In this document: positions 1-6,671 of the stretch, in pieces
Layout: every line of letters begins with the position of its first letter
Position numbering within the stretch: position 1 is the first letter of the stretch
DNA from: Flavobacteriales bacterium
Lineage (GTDB): Bacteria > Bacteroidota > Bacteroidia > Flavobacteriales_F > PHOS-HE28
Length of the DNA: 41,165 nt
NCBI GenBank assembly: GCA_020847755.1
Contig: JADLBK010000253.1
Location: 1 to 41,165 of the forward strand
Direction: 5' to 3'
Made by a program: the position numbers and the translations under genes
The notes under the pieces: generated by a model
Seen by the model: only the letters and a program-made list of their open reading frames with translations
Database searches by the model: none
Told to the model about the DNA's origin: nothing

Positions 1-1
1 C

Positions 2-922
2 GAGAAGAGCAACATCATCCTGGTGGGGGAGACGGGCACGGGCAAGACCCTGCTGGCGCGCACCATCGCCCGCATGCTCAACGTGCCCTTCTGCATCGCC
101 GACGCCACGGTGCTCACCGAGGCGGGCTACGTGGGTGAGGACGTGGAGAGCATCCTCAGCCGTCTGCTGCAGGCGGCGGACTATGACGTGAGCAAGGCCG
201 AGCGGGGCATCGTGTTCATCGACGAGATCGACAAGATCAGCCGCAAGAGCGACACGCCCAGTATCACCCGCGATGTGAGCGGGGAGGGTGTTCAGCAGGC
301 CCTGCTGAAGCTTTTGGAGGGCAGCACCGTGAGCGTGCCGCCGCAGGGCGGCCGCAAGCACCCCGAGCAGAAGCTCATCCAGGTGGACACGCGCAACATC
401 CTCTTCATCTGCGGAGGCGCCTTCGACGGCATCGCCAAGCTGATCGCCCGTCGGGTGAAGAGCACCGCCGTGGGCTACAGCGCCAGCCGCGACAGCGTCC
501 GGGTGAACGACGAACACCTGCTGCAGTACGTGAGCCCGCTGGACCTGCGCAGCTACGGGCTCATTCCCGAGCTGATCGGGCGATTCCCGGTGCTCACCTA
601 CCTCGACCCGCTCGACAAGGAGAGCCTTCGGCGCATCCTCACCGAGCCGAAGAACGCGCTCATCAAGCAGTACGTGAAACTGTTCGAGATGGACAAGGTG
701 AAGCTCAGCTTCGACAAGAAGGTGCTGGACTTCATCGTGGAGAAGGCGATCGAGTACAAACTGGGCGCGCGCGGTCTGCGGAGCATCTGTGAGGCCATCA
801 TGACGGATGCCATGTACGAGATGCCCGGTTCGGGTGAGCGCCCCGCCGATCTCCGCGTCACTTTGGGTTATGCCCGCGAGAAGTTCGACCGCTCGCGGAT
901 GAGCCAGTTGAAGGTGGCCTGA
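2..922 (+). CDS. clpX: ATP-dependent Clp protease ATP-binding subunit ClpX (5' partial)
   Basis: AAA+ unfoldase that feeds substrates to the ClpP peptidase in the cytoplasm. The window opens inside the gene: 306 residues remain and roughly the first 110, including the N-terminal zinc-binding domain, are missing. Visible in order are Walker A GETGTGKT, the pore loop GYVGED, Walker B IVFIDEID, the RKH loop (GGRKHPEQ), and sensor 2 in GARGLRSI. The ClpP-contacting IGF tripeptide of E. coli ClpX aligns with VGY here. The C-terminal small domain is complete and ends in a normal stop. The next gene starts 53 bases downstream behind its own -7 box, so clpX probably ends its transcription unit here. 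Family assignment is certain. Confidence 0.97.
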   Translation, partial: EKSNIILVGETGTGKTLLARTIARMLNVPFCIADATVLTEAGYVGEDVESILSRLLQAADYDVSKAERGIVFIDEIDKISRKSDTPSITRDVSGEGVQQALLKLLEGSTVSVPPQGGRKHPEQKLIQVDTRNILFICGGAFDGIAKLIARRVKSTAVGYSASRDSVRVNDEHLLQYVSPLDLRSYGLIPELIGRFPVLTYLDPLDKESLRRILTEPKNALIKQYVKLFEMDKVKLSFDKKVLDFIVEKAIEYKLGARGLRSICEAIMTDAMYEMPGSGERPADLRVTLGYAREKFDRSRMSQLKVA

Positions 923-944
923 GGACGGGGTGGGCCGGGCGGGT

Positions 945-952
945 TACCTTCG
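945..952 (+). promoter_or_regulatory. -7 box TACCTTCG of the DUF2911 gene
   Basis: Matches the Bacteroidota TAnnTTTG element with C at the seventh position. It ends 23 bases before the start codon. No clear -33 TTG is visible. Confidence 0.6.
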
Positions 953-975
953 CCCTTCCCAACAAGAACCCTGTC

Positions 976-1812
976 ATGCAACGCATCCTCTTCCTTCTGG
1001 CGTCGGCCCTGCCCGTCGCGCTCTCCGCTCAACAACTGCCGCAGTCCAGCCCCCCCGGTGAGGTGGAGCAGATCATCGGCCTCACCGAGGTTGAAGTGGA
1101 TTACTCGCGCCCCAGCGCCCGGGATCGCAAGGTCTTCGGCGACCTGGTCCCCTTCGGGGAGGTCTGGCGCACCGGCGCCAACGCCTGCACGCGCGTGGAG
1201 CTGGATGGCCCGGTGAACGTGGGCGGAAAGGCCGTGGCCAAAGGCACGTATTGCCTCTTCACCATCCCCGGCGCCAACGAATGGACCTTCATCCTCAACA
1301 AGGACACCAGCCTGTGGGGCACCGACGGCTATACGGCCGACAAGGACGTCCTGCGGATGTCGGCCAAGCCGGTGACCACCACGGACCATGTGGAGACGTT
1401 CACCATCGGCTTTGATGGTGTGCGGGATGACAAAGCGATGCTGGAGCTGCGCTGGGAGAACACCCGCGTGGGCATCGAGCTTTCCGCGGACGCCACCGAG
1501 CAGGCCCTGGCCAACATCAAGGCCACCATGGCCAAGCCCGACCTGAAGGCGGGGAACTACAGCCGCAGCGCGCGGTATTGCGTGGACAAGGGCGTGATGC
1601 TGCCCGAGGCGCTGGGCTGGGCCGAGAAGGCCGTGTCGATGGACAAGAAGTATTGGACCCTGCACACCCTGGCGCTGTGCCAGGCTGCCAACGGCAAGTA
1701 CAAGGAGGCGGTGACCACCGCCAACGAGAGCATGGCCATGGCCCAGCAGGAGAACGATGCGAGCTACGTGAAGATGAACAAGGCGCGGATCGAGGAGTGG
1801 TCGAAGAAGTGA
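976..1812 (+). CDS. DUF2911 domain-containing secreted protein
   Basis: A 278-residue protein with a Sec signal peptide (MQRILFLLASALPVALSAQ). Residues of about 25-165 form the DUF2911 domain, seen in VEVDYSRPSARDRKVFG, VPFGEVWRTGANA and the KGTYCLFTIPG stretch. The last 110 residues are helical and TPR-like (GWAEKAVSMDKKYW, ALCQAANGKYKEAV). DUF2911 proteins are widespread in Bacteroidota and have no established biochemical role. The gene stands alone between clpX and a strong terminator. The ATG is chosen because the signal peptide begins there and the -7 box lies just upstream. Family is clear; function is unknown. Confidence 0.9.
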   Translation: MQRILFLLASALPVALSAQQLPQSSPPGEVEQIIGLTEVEVDYSRPSARDRKVFGDLVPFGEVWRTGANACTRVELDGPVNVGGKAVAKGTYCLFTIPGANEWTFILNKDTSLWGTDGYTADKDVLRMSAKPVTTTDHVETFTIGFDGVRDDKAMLELRWENTRVGIELSADATEQALANIKATMAKPDLKAGNYSRSARYCVDKGVMLPEALGWAEKAVSMDKKYWTLHTLALCQAANGKYKEAVTTANESMAMAQQENDASYVKMNKARIEEWSKK

Positions 1813-1834
1813 CCCGTTCCGGACCGAACGGAGG

Positions 1835-1858
1835 AGCCCCGCATCAGCGGGGCTTTTT
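1835..1858 (+). terminator. Rho-independent terminator after the DUF2911 gene
   Basis: A perfect 8-bp stem (agccccgc / gcggggct) with an ATCA loop is followed by TTTT. It lies 22 bases after the stop and just before the convergent SDR stop. Confidence 0.85.
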
Positions 1859-1869
1859 CGTGTCCACCC

Positions 1870-2595
1870 TTAGAGTCCCAGGCTCAGCAGTCCGCCGTCG
1901 ACCACCAGGCAATGCCCGGTGATGAAAGAAGCCTTGGTCATGCACAGGAACGCGATGGCGCCGGCGACCTCCGAGGGCTCGCCCACGCGCTTCATCGGGG
2001 TGCGCTGCAGGATGCGCTCCAAGCGCTCCGGCCGGGCCAGCACCGGCGCGGTCAGCGGTGTGCGGATGTACCAAGGGGCCACGGCGTTCACGCGGATCCC
2101 GTCGGCGGCCCACTCCACCGCGAGGCTGCGGGTGAGCTGGAGCAAGGCGGCCTTGCTCAGCGCATAGGCGGCGCCACTGCCCACGTCGACGAGGCCGGCC
2201 ACGCTGGCCACGTTCACCACCGCCGGCGCCCTGCCTTCCTTCAGGAACGGATGCAGTGCACGCAACAGCTCCGCAGGTCCCAGAAGGTTGGTGCCGACCA
2301 CGAGGTCCTGTTCGCCCGGACCCAGTTGTGACCAGGGTTTGCGGATGTTGGTGCCCGCATTGTTCACCAGGATGTCAAGGGCGCTCCAGCGCTCGCCCAC
2401 CGCCCGCACGATGCGCGCGCGGCCTTCCGTTGAGGTGATGTCGGCGGCAATGCAGGCCGGATCGTCCGGGGCGCTGCGGGCCGCGAGGATCACGTCCGCG
2501 CCCAGGCTCCGCAGTTCCGCCACGGTGGCCTCGCCGATGCCGCGCGTGCCGCCGGTCACCAGCGCGCGCTTACCGCTCAGGTCCCATCCCGTCAT
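1870..2595 (-). CDS. SDR family oxidoreductase, tropinone-reductase-like
   Basis: A 241-residue cytoplasmic NAD(P)-dependent short-chain dehydrogenase/reductase with a classical Rossmann layout. The cofactor loop TGGTRGIG is near residues 14-21 and the structural NNAG near 78. The catalytic serine is in VNVASVAG, and Tyr and Lys are in YALSK. The C-terminus has [14 protein letters not shown] and ends [11 protein letters not shown]. The opening [16 protein letters not shown] and overall length resemble the tropinone-reductase-like subgroup, but substrate cannot be read from sequence. The gene is monocistronic and convergent with the DUF2911 gene. The start ATG sits only 4 bases after a TAGCTTCG box, which suggests a leaderless transcript. 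Confidence 0.93.
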   Translation of the reverse strand: MTGWDLSGKRALVTGGTRGIGEATVAELRSLGADVILAARSAPDDPACIAADITSTEGRARIVRAVGERWSALDILVNNAGTNIRKPWSQLGPGEQDLVVGTNLLGPAELLRALHPFLKEGRAPAVVNVASVAGLVDVGSGAAYALSKAALLQLTRSLAVEWAADGIRVNAVAPWYIRTPLTAPVLARPERLERILQRTPMKRVGEPSEVAGAIAFLCMTKASFITGHCLVVDGGLLSLGL

Positions 2596-2599
2596 GGCG

Positions 2600-2607
2600 C
2601 GAAGCTA
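2600..2607 (-). promoter_or_regulatory. -7 box TAGCTTCG of the SDR gene
   Basis: It lies 4 bases upstream of the SDR start codon, so transcription should begin at or next to the ATG. Confidence 0.6.
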
Positions 2608-2620
2608 GACCGCCGGGAAT

Positions 2621-2654
2621 GAGCAAGCCCCCGACCACGGCCGGGGGCTTGCTC
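2621..2654. terminator. Hairpin between the SDR gene and a T9SS gene
   Basis: Perfect 12-bp arms (gagcaagccccc / gggggcttgctc) enclose a 10-base loop. It begins 17 bases past the stop of the upstream minus-strand gene. The T-tract is weak (only ATT follows on the minus strand), so it may act as a transcript-end stabiliser as much as a terminator. Confidence 0.7.
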
Positions 2655-2671
2655 GGAACGGTACGCGTCGC

Positions 2672-4600
2672 TTACTGACGGTTCACCAGACGGGTGGTGG
2701 TGCCGGTGGCGTTGCCCACGCGGATGGTGTACATGCCGCTGGCGTAGGCGCCCAGGTCCACGGTGGTGCGGCCGGTGAAACGACCGGTCTGCAGCGTCTG
2801 GCCCAGGGTGTTCATCACCTCGATCGTGTGGTTCTCCGCGGTGGCGGTGATCACCTGCACCTGACCATCGATGGTCGGGTTGGGGAACATCGAGAACTCC
2901 GGACCGGCCACCTCGCTGAAGCCGATGGTGGGATCGAGCAACATGCGGATGGCGAAGGCATTGCCGTTGGTGAACGACCCGGGCTGGGTGCCCTGGATGT
3001 TGATGATGGCAGCGGTCGAGGGCTGCGGTACGGTGGCATCATCCACGACGGTCACGTTGCTGGTGCCGCTGTTGCTGAACAACTCCACGCCCATGTAGTA
3101 TGAGCCGGGGTTCAAGGAGACCGGGTTCAGGAAGGGGATGATCACCTCACCGGCGATGGTATCGGCAGCGGACAGCGTGTAATCCTGGCTGGTGGCGATG
3201 GGGTTGAACACATCATCGCTTCCGCCGAGGGCGGCGGGCATGATGGCCAGCGAATCACCATGCACACTGGCGATCATCAGAGCACCCGTGCGGCTGTTCG
3301 AGCCGATGTCCACGTTCAGGCCGTACAGGGTGGTGGGCGCATTGATGCGGAAGTAGTTCAGGCAGAACACGTTGTCCGTGGCATCCGTGAAGGAGGCGGT
3401 CCCGATCAACGAGGTCACTTCGGTACCGCTGTGCACGCCAAGCCCGTCCAGCGCATACTCCAGATCGTTCAGCGCGAAGGTCCGTTCCGCAGTGTCGTCG
3501 CTGGGGTCGTCCTCAAGCGCGTCCTCGTTGGAGGTGACGGTCAGGGTCATCGTGTAGGTGCCCTCGGCCAGGCCACCAGGCAGGGTGACGGCCTCGTCCA
3601 TCGTCACCGTGTCGCCGGGGTTCACGGTGCCGGCGTTGAACGTGGCGCTGAAGGCCGTGCCACCGCCGGGTGCGGTCACCGTGGCGGTCATCACCAGGTT
3701 GGTCTGTGGGTTCAGGCCGATGTTGCGGAGCTGGCCACCCAGGAAGAAGGTGCTGCCCAGTTGGGGACGGGGGATGGTGCCGAACTCGACCCCGCCACCC
3801 ACGTGGGACACGAAGCCGAAATCGACCACGCGGCCGTAGTCAGGCACATTGCTCAGGGCCAGATCGTCGATCGCCCAGAAGTACTCCCAACCGCCCAACC
3901 ACTGGAAACGGATGTACACAGTGGACTGGTTGGCGGCCACGGACGTGATGTCGAGGGCGATGCCTTGCGGGTTGGCGCTCCAGCGCGAGCAGGGCGGTTG
4001 AGCGGAACCGGTCGTCAGGCAGGGGAAGGGCACGAAGTCCGTCCAAGTGGTGAGGTCCGTGCTCACCTGCACCTTGACGTTCGTGGCCGCATCATAGTCG
4101 AACACCCCGATCAGGCTCTCGAAGGTGAGCAGGACGGTGGGCTGGCCGCTGCAGTCAATGGCGCTCGTGGTGAGTTCCGTAAGGTGGTCCGTGCCGGGGG
4201 ACTGAGCGAGGCCGCGGTCCGAATTGGCCCAGAGGTAACCATTGGAGGCATCCGTGGCCCCGAAGGTCGAGGATGGCTGGTAGCCCAGTGCGGCCACGCT
4301 CACGGCGTTCGGGTCATTGCTCCACACGAAGTACACGCTATCGGTGCCGAGCGGGGTCAAATTGTCCTGGTTCGTCCAACCGGCGGGAACGGCCCCACCG
4401 GAGAAATCCTCCGTCCAGAACGGGGCAGCACGCAGTGCATCGAAGCTCGGGGGCAGATGGCTGGGGGCCGGGGCCGTGTAGGAACCGGCGGGGTGGTGCT
4501 TCACGTAGCCCTGGTAGTCGTGCGCGTTGCCGCCGGCCGTTTGGGCCATCACAGCAACGGAGCCGACCATCAGGGGAAGGGAGAGGAAAGTCTTCTTCAT
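2672..4600 (-). CDS. T9SS type A sorting domain protein with choice-of-anchor J-like domain
   Basis: A 642-residue secreted or surface protein. The signal peptide is MKKTFLSLPLMVGSVAVMAQ. Residues of about 60-250 resemble a choice-of-anchor J lectin-like sandwich (WTEDFSGGAVPAGWTN at its start, YIRFQWLGGWEYFWAIDDL near its end). A CARDB/Ig-like module follows (PGDTVTMDEAVTLPGGLAEG), then a second beta domain, and a C-terminal T9SS sorting domain from about residue 565 (FSMFPNPTIDGQVQV, GMYTIRVGN). Cargo of this type crosses the outer membrane through the PorSS/T9SS apparatus and has its tail removed or replaced by a lipopolysaccharide anchor. Ligand or enzyme activity is not evident. Expression probably starts at the TACCTTTC box upstream. 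Confidence 0.9.
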   Translation of the reverse strand: MKKTFLSLPLMVGSVAVMAQTAGGNAHDYQGYVKHHPAGSYTAPAPSHLPPSFDALRAAPFWTEDFSGGAVPAGWTNQDNLTPLGTDSVYFVWSNDPNAVSVAALGYQPSSTFGATDASNGYLWANSDRGLAQSPGTDHLTELTTSAIDCSGQPTVLLTFESLIGVFDYDAATNVKVQVSTDLTTWTDFVPFPCLTTGSAQPPCSRWSANPQGIALDITSVAANQSTVYIRFQWLGGWEYFWAIDDLALSNVPDYGRVVDFGFVSHVGGGVEFGTIPRPQLGSTFFLGGQLRNIGLNPQTNLVMTATVTAPGGGTAFSATFNAGTVNPGDTVTMDEAVTLPGGLAEGTYTMTLTVTSNEDALEDDPSDDTAERTFALNDLEYALDGLGVHSGTEVTSLIGTASFTDATDNVFCLNYFRINAPTTLYGLNVDIGSNSRTGALMIASVHGDSLAIMPAALGGSDDVFNPIATSQDYTLSAADTIAGEVIIPFLNPVSLNPGSYYMGVELFSNSGTSNVTVVDDATVPQPSTAAIINIQGTQPGSFTNGNAFAIRMLLDPTIGFSEVAGPEFSMFPNPTIDGQVQVITATAENHTIEVMNTLGQTLQTGRFTGRTTVDLGAYASGMYTIRVGNATGTTTRLVNRQ

Positions 4601-4636
4601 CTGAGGTAGGTTAGGGGATTAGCGTCCGTTGAGGCC

Positions 4637-4644
4637 GAAAGGTA
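4637..4644 (-). promoter_or_regulatory. Possible -7 box TACCTTTC of the T9SS gene
   Basis: A variant of the window's TAnnTTCG element, 36 bases upstream of the start codon. It is less certain than the others because the last base differs. Confidence 0.4.
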
Positions 4645-4732
4645 ACACCGTCCGTGGAAGATCGAACGATCCGTCCCGGGCGCAGCGCGACCAGGAGATC
4701 GACCAAGCTTGGGTGCCTGACGACGGGGCCTT

Positions 4733-4760
4733 TTCGTCGACCGACGAACCGGGTTCGTCG
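4733..4760. repeat. Three alternating TTCGTCG / CGACGAA units after the symporter gene
   Basis: TTCGTCG at 4733-4739, its reverse complement at 4742-4748 and TTCGTCG again at 4754-4760 can fold into two mutually exclusive hairpins. They lie directly against the symporter stop codon, so they may form its transcript end. No U-run is visible on the minus strand. Confidence 0.5.
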
Positions 4761-4761
4761 A

Positions 4762-6558
4762 TCAGGCGCTCGGCCGGCCGGGTCGGCCCCCGGTGGTGAG
4801 GATGGCCTGCAACCCCACTGCCAGCACCACCACGATCGCCGGCGCGATGAGGTTGTACCAGAGGAAGGCGATCTGGGTCTCGGAGAAGTGGATGTACAGG
4901 ATGAGGGCCTGTGCCACCAGCGCCGCGATGAACACCGCCGTGCCGCCCACGCGCTTCAGGAAGAAGGCCACCAGGAAGATGCCCAGGATGGTGCCGTAGA
5001 ACAGTGAGCCGATGATGTTCACCGCCTGGATGAGGTTCTCGAAGAGCGAGAAGAGCGCGGCGAAGGCCAGCGCCAACAGCCCGAAGCCCACCGTGGCCCA
5101 TTTCGTCGCCCGCACCTGCTCGCCGTCCGTGCGTTCCTTTTTCACCACATCCACCACACTGGTGGTGGCCAGCGCGCTCAGCTCCGCGCTGGTGCTGCTC
5201 ATGCCCGCGCTGAAGATCATGGCCAGCAGCAGCCCGATGATCCCGATGGGCATGTGGTCCATGATGAAGGTGATGAAGATGTAGTCCTTGTCGTTGGCTT
5301 CGGCGGTGGGAAGGGCGGCCTTCACTTCGGCGCGGTAGGCCTCGCGCAGGCGGGTGTCCTCGGCCAGGGCGGTGGTCAGTTGCTGGTTGTCGGTGGGCTG
5401 CCCGGCGCGGTGCGCGGCCACCCATTCTTTGGCGGCGGTGGTGATGGTGGCGGCGTTGGTGGCGTGTTGTGCATGCAGTTCGGTAGGTCGACCCGGTGGG
5501 TCGACGGTACGGGGGCTTTGTCCTGCTATTGTCACCTCGTTCGCGTGGTGTTCTCGTTGCGTCGTTGCGTCGTCGCGGTCCATCACCTGCATTTCTCCGC
5601 GCCTCTGCGCCTCTGCGGCCATCTCCGCCACGTTCGCGCTGTTCCAATGCACCGGCGCCTGGTGGAACAGGTAGAACACGAACACCAGCACGCCCGTCAA
5701 CAGGATGAAGAACTGCATGGGGATCTTCAGCAGCGCGTTCATCCACAGCCCGCGCTGGGCCTGCTGCTCGTTCTGCCCGCTGAGGTAACGCTGCACCTGG
5801 CTCTGGTCGGTGCCGAAGTAGGCCAGTTGTAGGAAGAAGCCGCCGATGAGCCCGCTCCACAGCGTGTACTTGTTGCTCGGGTCGAAGCTGGTGTCGATCA
5901 CCTCGGTCTTGCCCAGGGCACTGGCCAGTTGCAGACTTTCCACGAAGCCGATGTGTTCGCGCAGGGTCCACACCACCAGCCCGAAAGCCACGAAGAGCCC
6001 GCCGAACATCACGGCCATCTGCTGCTTGTGCGTTACGCCCACGGCCTTGGCGCCGCCGGTGGTGGTGTAGAGGATCACCAGCGTGCCGATGAAGACGCAG
6101 GTCCAGCTGAGCGGCCAGTGCAGCACCTTGCTGAGGATGATGCTGGGCGCGTAGATGGTGATGCCGGCCGCCAGCCCGCGCTGGATGAGGAAGAGCCCCG
6201 CCGTGAGAAGCCGCGTGCGCGCGTCGAAGCGCTTGCCGATGAACTCGTAGGCCGTGTACACCTTCCATTTGTAGTAGAGCGGGATGAACACGCGGTTGAT
6301 CACCAGCATGGCCAGCGGCAGCCCGAAGTAGAACTGCACGAAGCCCAGGCCGTCGAGGTAGCCCTGTCCCGGCGTGCTGAGGAAGGTGATGGCGCTGGCC
6401 TGCGTGGCCATCACGCTGAGTCCCACCGCCCACCAGCGTTCATCGCCCCCGCCGCGCAGGTAATCCGCGCTGGTGTTGCCGGCGCGCGTTTTCCACACCC
6501 CATAGCCCACGATGAATCCAAGGGTGCCGAGGAGGATGAGCCAGTCCAGCCAATGCAT
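4762..6558 (-). CDS. Sodium:solute symporter family (SSS) transporter
   Basis: A 598-residue inner-membrane Na+-coupled symporter with about 13 hydrophobic helices. The first is MHWLDWLILLGTLGFIVGYG, followed by the typical SADYLRGGGDERWWAVGLSVMATQASAITF and the late GIIGLLLAMIFSAGMSSTSAEL segment. Substrate is not predictable. A hydrophilic loop of about 125 residues (roughly 315-420) is longer than usual and contains repeat DNA: a word-like segment encoding AAEAQRRGE and a 19-bp palindrome encoding VDPPGRP, both in frame. The gene follows the PIG-L gene in the same direction after 113 bases, so the two may be cotranscribed. The ATG is unambiguous because the first helix starts at once. Confidence 0.93.
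   Translation of the reverse strand: MHWLDWLILLGTLGFIVGYGVWKTRAGNTSADYLRGGGDERWWAVGLSVMATQASAITFLSTPGQGYLDGLGFVQFYFGLPLAMLVINRVFIPLYYKWKVYTAYEFIGKRFDARTRLLTAGLFLIQRGLAAGITIYAPSIILSKVLHWPLSWTCVFIGTLVILYTTTGGAKAVGVTHKQQMAVMFGGLFVAFGLVVWTLREHIGFVESLQLASALGKTEVIDTSFDPSNKYTLWSGLIGGFFLQLAYFGTDQSQVQRYLSGQNEQQAQRGLWMNALLKIPMQFFILLTGVLVFVFYLFHQAPVHWNSANVAEMAAEAQRRGEMQVMDRDDATTQREHHANEVTIAGQSPRTVDPPGRPTELHAQHATNAATITTAAKEWVAAHRAGQPTDNQQLTTALAEDTRLREAYRAEVKAALPTAEANDKDYIFITFIMDHMPIGIIGLLLAMIFSAGMSSTSAELSALATTSVVDVVKKERTDGEQVRATKWATVGFGLLALAFAALFSLFENLIQAVNIIGSLFYGTILGIFLVAFFLKRVGGTAVFIAALVAQALILYIHFSETQIAFLWYNLIAPAIVVVLAVGLQAILTTGGRPGRPSA
5486..5513 (-). repeat. Palindromic repeat copy A, inside the symporter coding sequence
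   Basis: The core GTCGACCCACCGGGTCGAC (read on the minus strand) has perfect 8-bp arms around ACC. The surrounding 28 bases match copy B at 6611-6638 in opposite orientation with one mismatch. It is read through in frame in the symporter loop. Confidence 0.85.
5593..5621 (-). repeat. Word-like repeat inside the symporter coding sequence
   Basis: It contains CTCTGCGCCTCTGCGGCC on the plus strand. This matches 16 of 18 bases of CTCTGCGTCTCCGCGGCC in the etfB-etfA gap near 28297. It encodes part of the symporter's hydrophilic loop. Confidence 0.6.
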
Positions 6559-6560
6559 CG

Positions 6561-6587
6561 ATCAGATGATCAGAAGGTCAGATGATG
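6561..6587. repeat. Short TCAGATGAT direct repeats
   Basis: Two copies of TCAGATGAT (6562-6570 and 6578-6586) stand immediately upstream of the symporter start. They resemble the short tandem word repeats found elsewhere in this window. Confidence 0.5.
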
Positions 6588-6610
6588 GAATGCGGACCCG
6601 CAACAAGGCA

Positions 6611-6638
6611 CCCGTAGCGTCGACCCACCGGGTCGACC
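6611..6638 (+). repeat. Palindromic repeat copy B, intergenic
   Basis: It carries the same 19-base palindrome core as copy A (core 6619-6637), in inverted orientation, between the PIG-L and symporter genes. 27 of 28 bases are identical to copy A. Confidence 0.85.
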
Positions 6639-6671
6639 ATGTTCGATAGCGATGTGGCGTTTGGGCATGGC

